59,958 bases of DNA, taken from a virus. Positions 48,423 to 55,758 of this stretch are shown here, one piece after another (position 1 is the first letter of the stretch; each line of letters opens with the position of its first letter). The notes beneath the pieces are model-generated. The model did no database searches. It was given only the letters and a program-made list of their open reading frames with translations, and had not been told where the DNA came from. The position numbers and the translations under genes were made by a program. Location of the stretch: positions 1 to 59,958 of IMG/VR virus record IMGVR_UViG_3300014827_000001. One strand, 5' to 3'.

Positions 48423-48829
48423 TTGGTGCTCCCCTCGAACAGGAACTTCTCGTGGAGTCCCAAGGTGGAACTCCACGAGAACGGGCTCGGGGGTGCTTCC
48501 CTCCGGGGGATACTGGACCATGCCAGTGCCGCGTCCAGAGCCACCTTGCGGTAGGCGAGGGTGGTGGGGCAATCCGGGGCGGTGGTGGGGTCTGACTGGT
48601 CACGGGGGTCTGACTGGTCACAGGCGTCCTCATCAAGCTCTGGCGCGCCCTCGTAGTAGCCGGTGCCAGCGGCCTGCCGGATGATCTTCACGATCTTCTC
48701 GGCGTCCGCAGCCCAGAAGCGTAGCCTTACATGCTCGCCCTCCGGCTCCCGTGTCAGTTCGAGCACGTCGTCGTAGAGGGTGGCGCTATAGAGTTCATCG
48801 GACCTGTCCTGGAATGTGTACTTGCTCAT
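48419..48829 (-). CDS. Unknown protein, 136 aa, with duplicated fold
   Basis: First gene of the long coupled operon; AAGGAG precedes the ATG. Residues 1-55 match the 66-residue paralog downstream. Residues about 65-85 are acidic with DQSDPRDQSDP, a short tandem repeat, and the C-terminal part is a separate region. No family recognised. Confidence 0.7.
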   Translation of the reverse strand: MSKYTFQDRSDELYSATLYDDVLELTREPEGEHVRLRFWAADAEKIVKIIRQAAGTGYYEGAPELDEDACDQSDPRDQSDPTTAPDCPTTLAYRKVALDAALAWSSIPRREAPPSPFSWSSTLGLHEKFLFEGSTK

Positions 48830-48849
48830 GCTCTGCTCCTTGGTAGGTG

Positions 48850-48880
48850 TGTATGCCTGTATGTACAGCCTACCTCAATA
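48850..48880 (-). promoter_or_regulatory. Likely promoter region of the accessory operon
   Basis: The gap 48830-48987 must hold the start of the operon reading from 48829 to 43663. It contains the palindrome CTGTATGTACAG (48869-48880 region) close upstream of the gene. I cannot place -35 and -10 with confidence. Confidence 0.3.
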
Positions 48881-48987
48881 CCAAGTTACAAGGTAGGGGT
48901 TAGCGCAACTGTTTCCGGGCAGCGCAAAGCCCTGCGGCCATCGGCACACAGGGGTGATTGCTTCGGAGTGGAGTGTTAGGACGCAGA

Positions 48988-49039
48988 AAGGCCCCTCGGC
49001 AGCGGCACCGTTCCATTCACGGTACTTGCGAGGGGCCTT
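48988..49039 (-). terminator. Terminator after gene 49096-49383
   Basis: AAGGCCCCTCG (48988-48998) pairs fully with CGAGGGGCCTT (49029-49039), with ACCGT/ACGGT nested inside. On the - strand TTTCTG follows. It ends the short transcript of the gene at 49096. Confidence 0.75.
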
Positions 49040-49040
49040 C

Positions 49041-49067
49041 AGGTCGAACAGGTCGAACAGGTCAAAG
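49041..49067. repeat. Three tandem 9 bp repeats
   Basis: AGGTCGAAC AGGTCGAAC AGGTCAAAG stand head to tail just beside the terminator. A small direct array in non-coding DNA may bind a protein, but it can also be slippage. Confidence 0.6.
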
Positions 49068-49095
49068 AGTATGCGTGGCGACTGCTGATACCAGT

Positions 49096-49383
49096 CTACA
49101 CGCGGGGAGGCCAACTCCACTGGCGGTCGCCGTCTCCCTCGGAGACCGAGGTGGCCCAGTAGGTGTCCGGCCCATCGAGGAAAACCTGTAGCTGTACCGA
49201 TGTGGGCCAAGTGCGCACCACGATGGCGGGGTACTGCTCGCCTATGCCTGGAACGTTGCCGGGGATGTTGTTCTGCTGGCGGCGGGAGATGATGGCTCGC
49301 CGGTCCCCCTCAGCAATCCTGTAGAGCACGATGCGCCCAATGGTGGCGGTCTGCGCCTCTGTGATGCGTGCGGTCTGACTCAT
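49096..49383 (-). CDS. Unknown protein, 95 aa
   Basis: AAGGAG lies 6 nt before the ATG. Middle part is basic (RISRRQQ-like: AIISRRQQNNIPGNVPG) followed by a beta-rich half (YPAIVVRTWPTSVQLQVFLD). It forms its own transcription unit between a terminator and the gene-free region. No family recognised. Confidence 0.7.
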   Translation of the reverse strand: MSQTARITEAQTATIGRIVLYRIAEGDRRAIISRRQQNNIPGNVPGIGEQYPAIVVRTWPTSVQLQVFLDGPDTYWATSVSEGDGDRQWSWPPRV

Positions 49384-49716
49384 GGGAACTCCTTGGTAGG
49401 TATGTGGATACGCCCAGCCTAATACACATCGACAGAGGTGGGAAGGCCACTACGGGAAAATGTGAGTGCTGCTTTTTGGGAATCGGCTAAACCACACTAA
49501 AGTTCCCAAACTGATTCGGCCACTGCCGAAAAACCTCACCGCATCGGAGTATTTGCCAAGAGCGTGGCATAGCGCCTCCGCCGTCTCCTGTGAAAGTGAT
49601 TTGGTCCGGCCCTGGAATCAGACTGAAGTCACAAAGTCAAGACTCAATCCCTTGCATATCCATGCGTCCACCCACATGGAATTACATAGTCCTATGGATG
49701 CATATGCATGAACATA

Positions 49717-49752
49717 CGACACGCCGGAGCTACCACGCACTCGGGCGTGTCG
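49717..49752. other. 9 bp perfect hairpin in gene-free region
   Basis: CGACACGCC (49717-49725) pairs with GGCGTGTCG (49744-49752), 18 nt loop. No T run. Confidence 0.5.
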
Positions 49753-50019
49753 CTGAATGTAATACGTACGGCATGGGGAGACTTGTTTCAAAACACCCTG
49801 GTTTCACAACTCACTATCTCTTTTTTGAGAGGAATTATGGAGTGACTTGAAATGCACCTGTCAACGAGTGTTTTTATATATATATTTTAGAGAATGACTG
49901 TCGTAAACGGCCCTTATAGTTACGTATCTCCGCCGTTCGTACATATAACCCCTAGCAACACGCCCGACTACGTGGCAAGGCCATATGATGCCCTGTAGTG
50001 CCCTGTATCGCTACCCTTC

Positions 50020-50220
50020 AGCCTGCCTGTAGGCCTGTCTCAGCACCTCCACATAGACCCATGGCAGGCAGGCCAGACAGTGCTATCCATGCCGTGCAAT
50101 GGCCTATGGTGCTGCCTGCCTGTAGTGACCTCCAGTGTGGCGCTGTACGCTCTCCCATGCCGTGGCCTGCCTGTCATGCCCTGCCATGCTGGCAAGCGCT
50201 CACAGTGGCAGGCAGGGCAC
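50020..50220. repeat. Cluster of GCCTGCCTGT direct and inverted repeats
   Basis: GCCTGCCTGT occurs near 50031, 50113 and 50165; its complement (GGCAGGCAGG) near 50063 and 50208. CATGCCGTG occurs twice (50088 and 50157). The mixed orientation allows several long-range hairpins. Confidence 0.6.
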
Positions 50221-50236
50221 TGCCAGGGGACACAAA

Positions 50237-50264
50237 AGCACCGGCCCACTATGGGACCGGTGCT
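50237..50264 (-). terminator. Terminator of the low-GC small-gene operon
   Basis: AGCACCGG (50237-50244) pairs with CCGGTGCT (50257-50264). On the - strand the stem is followed by TTTTG. It stands 23 bp after the gene ending at 50288. Confidence 0.75.
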
Positions 50265-50287
50265 ATGTGGTGCTGTATGTAGTTAGG

Positions 50288-50515
50288 CTATCCGTTGACC
50301 TCCTCTTGCATGAACTTGGCAACACGTCGCCGCCGCGTGCTTGGGGCACACTCCAGGTTGAATTGAGAGGTGCCCTTGATCTGCCTACCGTGCTGCCATA
50401 AGCCATGGCCACGCTCATTAGTCCAGTAGTGCGTAGTCTCCGGCCCGTCAGGACCGTCAACAGTTTCGGACCATTGCCAGCCGCCGCCCACGCGTGTCTG
50501 AATCTTGCTAATCAT
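50288..50515 (-). CDS. Unknown protein, 75 aa
   Basis: Last gene of the leftward low-GC operon; overlaps upstream gene by ATGA. Trp- and Gly-rich (VGGGWQWSETVDGPDG) with a basic RRRR stretch near the end. No family recognised. Confidence 0.62.
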   Translation of the reverse strand: MISKIQTRVGGGWQWSETVDGPDGPETTHYWTNERGHGLWQHGRQIKGTSQFNLECAPSTRRRRVAKFMQEEVNG

Positions 50516-50718
50516 GAGTTGACCTCCTTACCGTCAAGCGTGGCGTCAAGGGTGAGTAGAAACGGCCCGTTATAGCCGTCGCTACGGCCTGTAGGGGATG
50601 CCTCATATGCGTCGATAGCTTCAGACATGAGGAGGGTAACTAGGTCCGGCAAAACAGACGGGCCGTCCGCGTTAGTTTCGTCAAAATCAACTGTCAGTGT
50701 GATTACGTGCTTACTCAT
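50512..50718 (-). CDS. Unknown protein, 68 aa
   Basis: Acidic, alternating strands and one helix (LPDLVTLLMSEAIDAYEA). ATGA overlaps on both sides. No family recognised. Confidence 0.62.
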   Translation of the reverse strand: MSKHVITLTVDFDETNADGPSVLPDLVTLLMSEAIDAYEASPTGRSDGYNGPFLLTLDATLDGKEVNS

Positions 50719-50891
50719 GATTCCTCATCTTCCACGATGAAACGGAGTATGCCTAGCATGTCGCTAACTGCCCAATCGGCCGTAACCCTGGGATCATTGG
50801 CATGAATCTCCCAATAGCTAAGCAAGCGCTCCGCTTCCTCTTTGAGCGTGACTACTGAAGCTAGGGTGTCCTGAGTCGTGCGAGTGTTCAT
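50715..50891 (-). CDS. Unknown protein, 58 aa
   Basis: ATG 50891 overlaps the stop of the gene upstream and the frame ends overlapping the next ATG. Helical and acidic (TLKEEAERLLSYWEIHANDP). No family recognised. Confidence 0.6.
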   Translation of the reverse strand: MNTRTTQDTLASVVTLKEEAERLLSYWEIHANDPRVTADWAVSDMLGILRFIVEDEES

Positions 50892-51277
50892 GATTCCTCC
50901 AGTGTTTTACGCGCGTCAACTGCCTGTAGAGCTGCCAGCGCTGCAGCGGCCTCATTACGGTCCCTAGCGTCGATATCGGCATCTATGCGACTGCCGAACT
51001 CTGACACTGTGCCGTCTCCCCTAGCGGCGTGGTGAGCATTCAGAGCGTCACTGATGGCTTGGTCTACAGCCATCCAATTGGCATCATTGCGCGGCGTGGG
51101 GCAGCTTACCCGCACTTTGTCGCCGTTGTAAGTGGTGAGCATGTAGCCATCACCTTTGGGGAGCGTGTAGCCGTCCGCTTCAAAAACTGAGAAAAATGGG
51201 GGAGACCATACCCGTATAAATTCCCGCTTGTGGGTAACTGTGTAATCGTAATCAACTGTGATGCCGTAGACAGTCAT
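50888..51277 (-). CDS. Unknown protein, 129 aa
   Basis: Largest protein of this operon. N-terminal half is beta-rich (YGITVDYDYTVTHKREFIRV); the C-terminal half is an Ala/Asp/Arg-rich helix. No family recognised. Confidence 0.65.
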   Translation of the reverse strand: MTVYGITVDYDYTVTHKREFIRVWSPPFFSVFEADGYTLPKGDGYMLTTYNGDKVRVSCPTPRNDANWMAVDQAISDALNAHHAARGDGTVSEFGSRIDADIDARDRNEAAAALAALQAVDARKTLEES

Positions 51278-51279
51278 GA

Positions 51280-51393
51280 CTACTTCCTATCGTTGTTTGT
51301 GTGCCGACGTTTCAGCGATGCAATGAGGTTTGGAATTGCCACGCCTAGCACGATGAGGGCAATGGCCAGGATGTAGAACTGTGGAGGGTACAT
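51280..51393 (-). CDS. 37-residue single-pass membrane peptide
   Basis: ATG 51393 to TAG 51280. Residues 6-27 (FYILAIALIVLGVAIPNLIA) are a clear membrane segment and the tail is basic (KRRHTNNDRK). It lies 3 bp after the next upstream gene's stop. Small membrane peptides of temperate phages often act in exclusion or lysis timing; function unproven. Confidence 0.58.
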   Translation of the reverse strand: MYPPQFYILAIALIVLGVAIPNLIASLKRRHTNNDRK

Positions 51394-51396
51394 GGC

Positions 51397-51597
51397 CTAT
51401 GCCTGCCCTTCATGGGCGCGCGTGTCTCCCCAACGGTCCACTTGCTTAGTGATGTAGGCCAGTGCTTCATCCTGCCCTTGAAAGCGCATCCAGCCGCCAT
51501 GCTGCTGTACCGCGTAGTACCGGCCATCGTCGCGGCGTTCAACATGCCAGATGTATTGCTCGCGCGGTGGTGCTGAGTCGAGGTCATCTTCAGTCAT
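51397..51597 (-). CDS. Unknown protein, 66 aa
   Basis: Starts MTEDDLDSAPPREQYIWHVE; has aromatic beta strands (RYYAVQQHGGWMRF) and a helix. No family recognised. Separated by 4 bp from the upstream gene. Confidence 0.62.
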   Translation of the reverse strand: MTEDDLDSAPPREQYIWHVERRDDGRYYAVQQHGGWMRFQGQDEALAYITKQVDRWGDTRAHEGQA

Positions 51598-51601
51598 GGT
51601 C

Positions 51602-51841
51602 CTAGCCCTTCAGTTCCCACGACACTACGCGGCCCGCTGGCGTGATGGTGAGCGTTGCTGGCACGTCTAGAGTGGCATTTACAGCAAAGTCATTTTCAAG
51701 GGCATACGCGGCCCCTGAGTTCGTTACCGTCTTGTAGGGTCCGTGGTCCGTGTTGAAAACGTAGGAAGGGTTACCTACGTTGCTTACGGGGCCGCGCTTG
51801 ACGATGTAGACGATTACTGAAATCTCGTTGGTAGGTTTCAC
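51602..51841 (-). CDS. Unknown protein, 79 aa
   Basis: GTG start at 51841 with only a weak AAGGA 10 nt upstream. Beta-rich with hydrophobic strands (EISVIVYIVKRG). No family recognised. Confidence 0.58.
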   Translation of the reverse strand: MKPTNEISVIVYIVKRGPVSNVGNPSYVFNTDHGPYKTVTNSGAAYALENDFAVNATLDVPATLTITPAGRVVSWELKG

Positions 51842-51934
51842 GGTGTGCCAGTCCTTAGTGTTTGTGATGGTTGCTATGTGTCTAGGGTTCCATACCGGCC
51901 CACCGCGTGTCAGGCAATGAGCCGGTAAAGCTAT

Positions 51935-52093
51935 CTAGGCTGGCTGTACTAGCAGTTCGGCGGGGTCAATGTCAGGGTAGCGCTTACGTGCCTCTTTCCA
52001 GGCACTAGCTGCATCGTCATGAAACCCTACCCACCCGATCATTACGCGCCCGCCGAACTTGTTGTACTGGTTCATGTAGCGTGCTACCCACAT
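51935..52093 (-). CDS. Unknown protein, 52 aa, first gene of low-GC operon
   Basis: ATG 52093 with GGGAG 6 nt upstream; 52 codons to TAG 51935. The product resembles a small DNA- or protein-binding module (FHDDAASAWKEARKRYP). It is the first gene after the operator-bearing promoter at 52125-52152. Confidence 0.6.
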   Translation of the reverse strand: MWVARYMNQYNKFGGRVMIGWVGFHDDAASAWKEARKRYPDIDPAELLVQPA

Positions 52094-52124
52094 TTTGAGC
52101 TCCCTTGCTAGTTGTTATGGGTAC

Positions 52125-52152
52125 AGTCTACACACTCGTGCACGAGTGTCTA
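52125..52152 (-). promoter_or_regulatory. Leftward promoter with perfect operator palindrome
   Basis: - strand TAGACA (52152-52147), 16 bp, TAGACT (52130-52125). The spacer contains ACACTCGTGCACGAGTGT (52132-52149), a perfect 18 bp palindrome and the best copy of the motif found at the early promoters. It likely places this operon under the same repressor. Confidence 0.7.
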
Positions 52153-52186
52153 CCCCGTAGGCAGAACTAGTTTGCCAGGTTGGCAG

Positions 52187-52261
52187 CTAGGCCATGAACG
52201 GGATACAAAACATGACCAGAGCGAACGTGACTATGGCGATATGGCGGAAGTTAGGCAGCAT
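52187..52261 (-). CDS. 24-residue hydrophobic peptide
   Basis: ATG 52261 to TAG 52187. The sequence (AIVTFALVMFCIPF) is a single short membrane segment. It follows the gene ending at 52267 with AGGTGG upstream. So short a frame can be chance; the tight spacing is in its favour. Confidence 0.38.
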   Translation of the reverse strand: MLPNFRHIAIVTFALVMFCIPFMA

Positions 52262-52266
52262 AGCGT

Positions 52267-52539
52267 CTAGACCCACCTAACGCGCTTGACGATATGAACG
52301 AAATAGTATCGGGTACGCAACTCAGCTAACAATGGCGCGTACTCTGTCCAAGTTGCGGGGCGCGTGTATTGGCTGTAATAGCCGCGCGTAACATGGGAGT
52401 GTTGCCCTTTGTGGGCATAGGCGAGTAGTTCGCCGGTTGCACCGTCAATATCTCCACTGAAGACGGCTACTATTTCCCCGTCCCGCTTATCAGCGCGGAA
52501 TGCCACGCTGATAACGTGTGAGCTTGGATATTCTGCCAT
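52267..52539 (-). CDS. Unknown protein, 90 aa
   Basis: I start at ATG 52539, preceded by AAGGGGAATAGAACA, almost the same leader as the next gene upstream; the longer frame runs back into that gene. Contains VISVAFRADKRDGEIVAVFS and many Tyr residues. No family recognised. Confidence 0.62.
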   Translation of the reverse strand: MAEYPSSHVISVAFRADKRDGEIVAVFSGDIDGATGELLAYAHKGQHSHVTRGYYSQYTRPATWTEYAPLLAELRTRYYFVHIVKRVRWV

Positions 52540-52543
52540 TGTT

Positions 52544-52939
52544 CTATTCCCCTTCAGTTTCAAGCGGCTTATAGGCAATTGCCCACCCTGCAGGCTCGCA
52601 TTCGCAACCGGAGTCTTCAGTGCAATCAGTCGTGCCGTCATAATCGCATGACGCATATACTACTAGCGACACGTAGTAACCGGGAGTTCCCCTAATGTGA
52701 CGTTCAAGGCCGCCGCCGATAAACTCGCTAGGATGCATCACCGGCCCGTTATAGCTGTATTGGCCGGTGAATCCCTTCAGCAATTCCCAGCCGGTAGGAA
52801 GGTAAAAGTCATCTTCCCCATTAGTCATGACGTTCAATTCCGCATCACAGTAGATATCGAGCCTGTCTGTTATGGTGCCATCTTCAGCAACCATAACAAC
52901 ATGATCAAATTGCATGATGTCATTCAAGTCTTTTGCCAT
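52544..52939 (-). CDS. Unknown acidic protein, 131 aa
   Basis: Start at ATG 52939 with AAAGGGAATAGAGCA upstream; an upstream in-frame start would overlap the next gene by 200 bp. Acidic with a C-terminal Cys group (SCDYDGTTDCTEDSGCECEP). No family recognised. Confidence 0.64.
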   Translation of the reverse strand: MAKDLNDIMQFDHVVMVAEDGTITDRLDIYCDAELNVMTNGEDDFYLPTGWELLKGFTGQYSYNGPVMHPSEFIGGGLERHIRGTPGYYVSLVVYASCDYDGTTDCTEDSGCECEPAGWAIAYKPLETEGE

Positions 52940-52955
52940 TGCTCTATTCCCTTTC

Positions 52956-53249
52956 CTAAAAGTTTTCCGTGCGGACGCCGCCACGCGGGCCGAAAAATAC
53001 GCGGGTCCCGTATTCTGGGAATTCCGTGCCGTCGCCATGACTCCACACGAGAAATTCAGAGTCACGTTGTACTGAGGGCGTCTTGGTTGTTTCCGTGGCT
53101 CCGTCAAGGTGGGTAATGTCTGCCCAGCCGTTATAGCGTGACTGTAGTTCATCCTTTACAGCCTGGAGGGATGAAAACAACTCAGTGTGCTCCGGAGCGC
53201 TTGACTGTGAATAGCTGCCGTATCCGCCATTCCATAATGCAAAATACAT
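52956..53249 (-). CDS. Unknown protein, 97 aa
   Basis: Starts MYFALWNGGYGSYSQSSAPE with GAAGGG upstream; mixed alpha/beta, ends basic. No family recognised. Confidence 0.64.
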   Translation of the reverse strand: MYFALWNGGYGSYSQSSAPEHTELFSSLQAVKDELQSRYNGWADITHLDGATETTKTPSVQRDSEFLVWSHGDGTEFPEYGTRVFFGPRGGVRTENF

Positions 53250-53259
53250 TAGTTTCCCT

Positions 53260-53409
53260 TCAGAAATTCAGTGAACCGGCAACAAATATTGCCAGGGTAA
53301 TTCCAATTGCATAAACCCAATCAACAATGTTTGAGAGTTTGGCAGCTTTAGGGGAATTCCAGTAATCGCGCTTAGCTGCCCTGGATTGTGCACTAGTGCC
53401 AGCGGCCAT
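53260..53409 (-). CDS. 49-residue membrane protein
   Basis: ATG 53409 with GGGGGA upstream, overlapping the previous gene by 17 bp. A basic N-terminus (SRAAKRDYW) is followed by one membrane segment (IVDWVYAIGITLAIFVAG). Possibly another small membrane effector. Confidence 0.58.
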   Translation of the reverse strand: MAAGTSAQSRAAKRDYWNSPKAAKLSNIVDWVYAIGITLAIFVAGSLNF

Positions 53410-53554
53410 GGGAGTCCCCCACATATTCCCGCGTTACCAATTCCAGGGGAGTCGCCGCGCTGTATTCCGTTATCCACTTGGTAATTGTGTCCAAGGAATA
53501 GCTTTTTATGTAGATCACTCCACACCGTGGGAGACGTGCACCATATTCAATCAT
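53393..53554 (-). CDS. Unknown protein, 53 aa
   Basis: ATG 53554 with AGGGGAG upstream, to TAG 53393. Basic, beta-rich start (ARLPRCGVIYIKSYSLDTIT). No family recognised. Confidence 0.58.
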   Translation of the reverse strand: MIEYGARLPRCGVIYIKSYSLDTITKWITEYSAATPLELVTREYVGDSHGRWH

Positions 53555-53559
53555 GGCGG

Positions 53560-53751
53560 TTACTCCCCTTCAGCGTTGAAAAACGGTGCAAACACTATGC
53601 GGTCACGCCGGTCACGACGTTCGGAGTCTGTCAGCATGCCGAACCACAGTTCGGGGCTGTATCCCCATGCAGCGGCGATAGCTGCATCTTGGACCGTGAT
53701 GATTGCCACGGGTGCCGGTGCGCCGTGCTTAACCAGCGTGTGATTCATCAT
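53560..53751 (-). CDS. Unknown protein, 63 aa (start uncertain)
   Basis: I prefer ATG 53751, which has AAGGCAGG upstream and lies downstream of TTGACA on the - strand near 53820. The frame stays open back to an ATG at 53880, giving 106 residues. The C-terminus is basic (SERRDRRDRI). First gene of the leftward string. No family recognised. Confidence 0.55.
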   Translation of the reverse strand: MMNHTLVKHGAPAPVAIITVQDAAIAAAWGYSPELWFGMLTDSERRDRRDRIVFAPFFNAEGE

Positions 53752-54177
53752 TTTGAGTGCCTGCCTTAGTGGAGTAGTGGGAATACGTTGCCCTAAATCT
53801 GTCCTATGTAGCTCGGTACTGTCAAGCACTAATTTTATAGCTGTACAGGGCAACGGCCCTTTGTTTGCATACATATACACGCGCGCGTCCAGGGAGGACG
53901 CAGATCATTTTTTGGTTGAGCCTTCAATAGTCGGATGTCCGAGCATCCCCGGTTTTGATTGAACCTTCAAGTGGCCGGCCTCCAGGAGAAAATCCGCGCC
54001 GCGACAACGATCCGGGGAGGGGTAAAGAAACCCCTCGCGCAAAAAGCTGGGAAAATCTGGAGGGGAAAAATAAATCCATCGAATTGAATTACATGAATGT
54101 CGTTTGAGGGCTTGTAACTCTGTAATCGGCCATGCGAGACTACAGGCATAACGAACACACCTACTGGGGAGCAGGAC
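53752..54177. other. Divergent control region
   Basis: Separates the leftward small genes from the rightward early operon. It holds TTGACA on the - strand near 53820, hairpins GCGTCC/GGACGC (53886-53902) and AGGGGT/ACCCCT (54018-54035) and two TTGARCCTTCAA sites. No gene is apparent in it apart from the possible N-terminal extension of the gene at 53560. Confidence 0.55.
53916..53970. promoter_or_regulatory. Two TTGARCCTTCAA operator-like sites
   Basis: TTGAGCCTTCAA (53916-53927) and TTGAACCTTCAA (53959-53970) stand 43 bp apart, about four helical turns, on the same face of DNA. The second is a perfect inverted repeat (TTGAA-CC-TTCAA). Their place in the divergent region suggests a regulator different from that of the 18 bp palindrome. 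Confidence 0.5.
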
Positions 54178-54567
54178 ATGACCAGCAACGTCGTCAGCAT
54201 CAGCACGGGCCGTACCCGACGCACGGCCACCCGCAACATCAAAGACGTACAGACCGAGGTACAGCAGGCGATTTTGGGGCAGAGCAGCCTCTCAGACACC
54301 AATGTGGCTGAACATTCAGTCATCCTGAACGACCTGGACGCCCTCGCGGACGACATGCTCATCCGCAAACTGGCCCTGATTCACCGCCAGGAGGCCGACA
54401 GGCGCTCCTGGACCCTCGAAGAGGAGACCATGGCCGCTGAGATGGAATCCGCCGTGTATCTGGCCTTCCGTGCCGGTGTGCCGGAGGAAGCCATCTACGA
54501 TCTGGACCACACACCCCTGTCAGATGCCCTCAACCGGGCCATTGCGAAAGTAGCAGCCACAGCATGA
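54178..54567 (+). CDS. Unknown protein, 129 aa, first rightward gene
   Basis: GGAG lies 7 nt before the ATG. Basic N-terminus (STGRTRRTATRNIKD), then an acidic helical body (LNDLDALADDMLIRKLALIH). As the first gene of the early operon it is a candidate regulator, but no DNA-binding motif is clear. Overlaps the next gene by ATGA. Confidence 0.72.
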   Translation: MTSNVVSISTGRTRRTATRNIKDVQTEVQQAILGQSSLSDTNVAEHSVILNDLDALADDMLIRKLALIHRQEADRRSWTLEEETMAAEMESAVYLAFRAGVPEEAIYDLDHTPLSDALNRAIAKVAATA

Positions 54568-54818
54568 GTGAAGTAGCCGATTTCAAGACCCACTCCAACG
54601 ACGCCCTGCTCAACGTTGACATGGCACACAAGGCCGTGGAGAAGATCAACGCCGAGATAGCTGAGGCTGTGGACGCTGCGACGGCCAAGATCAATGCCGA
54701 GTACACGCCTCTGGTGTTTGAGTCACAGAGTGTCCTGTACGAGGCCATGGCCAAGGCTGCGGCTGCAGGGTTCACCTACAGGCAGCTGAACGATGTCATG
54801 GACTGCGACGGCCACTAG
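54564..54818 (+). CDS. Unknown helical protein, 84 aa
   Basis: Coupled by ATGA. Ala/Glu-rich helices (EKINAEIAEAVDAATAKI) and GFTYRQLNDVMDCDGH at the end, which resembles half an HTH. No family recognised. Confidence 0.7.
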   Translation: MSEVADFKTHSNDALLNVDMAHKAVEKINAEIAEAVDAATAKINAEYTPLVFESQSVLYEAMAKAAAAGFTYRQLNDVMDCDGH

Positions 54819-54999
54819 GGGTACACCACCCTCGGTAAATCGCACGCAACCATGAAAAAGTCATTACTTACCTGCGAAACTCATCTAAATTGGCTCAAGA
54901 TCAGCTAAAGTCGTTGCTTAGTTCCGGGCGCTGTGCAAATATGTAACTACAGACGCACCACACAAGGAGTACCCACACCACACGAGGAGCAGACTCAAG

Positions 55000-55659
55000 A
55001 TGGCTAATTTTGTAGAGTTACACAACCAGTGGAGGGGGTTCGCTGCTGACAGGGCAAACGCACGAAAACAGATTGATGATGAACTGGCCGAGAACAACGC
55101 CAGGATCGAGGAGCTACGTCTCCGCAACGTGGAAATCAACACCACCATAGCCTCCGAGTTCACGGCTGAATGGAAACGCAAAAAGCTCGAACTACAGGAA
55201 GCTCGGGACCGAGCCGTGATGGAGGAGATGGCCAAGGGCAGATCAGCCCAAGCCATCCTCAGAGAACTCGGCTCACAGAACACCGTCTGGATTTACAAAC
55301 TCCGGGCGAAACTCGTGGCCGAGGGCAGATTGCCCGAGACCCAGAATGAGAACTCGGCCCCCGTATCCAAGGCGAGGCTGAATGCCAAGCAGCAGCTCGA
55401 TGACCAGATGGATGCCTCAGAGTACGAACACATCCAGTGGTTCGCTGGCACCGGCCCCGATCTGACCGGCTGGTACATCTCCGAGGATGAGCAGTTCGTC
55501 AAGCACCAGCGCCGAGGTGGCCGCTGGTTCATCGCAGGACCGCAGAACGAGTTCCTGAAGGGCGACAAGGGCTTCTATGACCTCATGGGCGAGGACGCCC
55601 TTGCCGATCACGTAGACAAGCTCCTGGACCTCATGGACAACAGTAAAAAGACCGCCTGA
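55000..55659 (+). CDS. Coiled-coil/HTH protein, 219 aa
   Basis: Residues 15-75 form a coiled coil; residues about 75-105 read as a helix-turn-helix (EMAKGRSAQAILRELGSQNT). The C-terminal 85 residues are a separate aromatic domain (EHIQWFAGTGPDLTGWYISE). The layout resembles phage regulators or DNA-end proteins but I do not recognise it. It is a single-gene unit closed by the terminator at 55681-55709. Confidence 0.7.
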   Translation: MANFVELHNQWRGFAADRANARKQIDDELAENNARIEELRLRNVEINTTIASEFTAEWKRKKLELQEARDRAVMEEMAKGRSAQAILRELGSQNTVWIYKLRAKLVAEGRLPETQNENSAPVSKARLNAKQQLDDQMDASEYEHIQWFAGTGPDLTGWYISEDEQFVKHQRRGGRWFIAGPQNEFLKGDKGFYDLMGEDALADHVDKLLDLMDNSKKTA

Positions 55660-55680
55660 CCCACCCCATAAACCGAGAAG

Positions 55681-55709
55681 CCCACCCGCATCCCCCATTG
55701 CGAGGTGGG
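55681..55709 (+). terminator. Terminator after the coiled-coil/HTH gene
   Basis: CCCACC (55681-55686) pairs with GGTGGG (55704-55709), CGCA/TGCG inside, followed by TTTCTCTTT. Confidence 0.75.
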
Positions 55710-55758
55710 TTTCTCTTTGCCCTTTTGCACCCTGTACACCGCCTTTGGGAAATAGTGC

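Larger units (their letters stand above)
49384..50287. other. Gene-free, AT-rich and repeat-rich region
   Basis: I find no convincing gene in about 900 bp. The left half has a hairpin (49717-49752), palindromes such as CATATGCATG and a TATATATATATTTT tract near 49874-49888. The right half (49990-50230) is filled with GCCTGCCTGT/ACAGGCAGGC words in both orientations and with CCTGCC and ATGCCGTG repeats. An AT-rich unwinding tract beside clustered repeats is the layout of a replication origin; a packaging or recombination site is the alternative. Confidence 0.5.

Noticed and set aside
48875-49210. 111-codon - strand frame
   Set aside because: It spans the terminator at 48988-49039 and the 9 bp tandem repeats and overlaps the better supported gene at 49096.
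49466-49711. 81-codon + strand frame in the gene-free region
   Set aside because: No ribosome site and His/Ser/Leu-rich composition without domain; on the opposite strand to neighbouring units.
50040-50401. Several short frames on both strands in the repeat cluster
   Set aside because: They are translations of GCCTGCCTGT repeats with Cys/His/Met-rich junk and no ribosome sites.
53268-53525. 85-codon - strand frame
   Set aside because: Two shorter overlapping frames (53260-53409 and 53393-53554) have better starts, ribosome sites and spacing.
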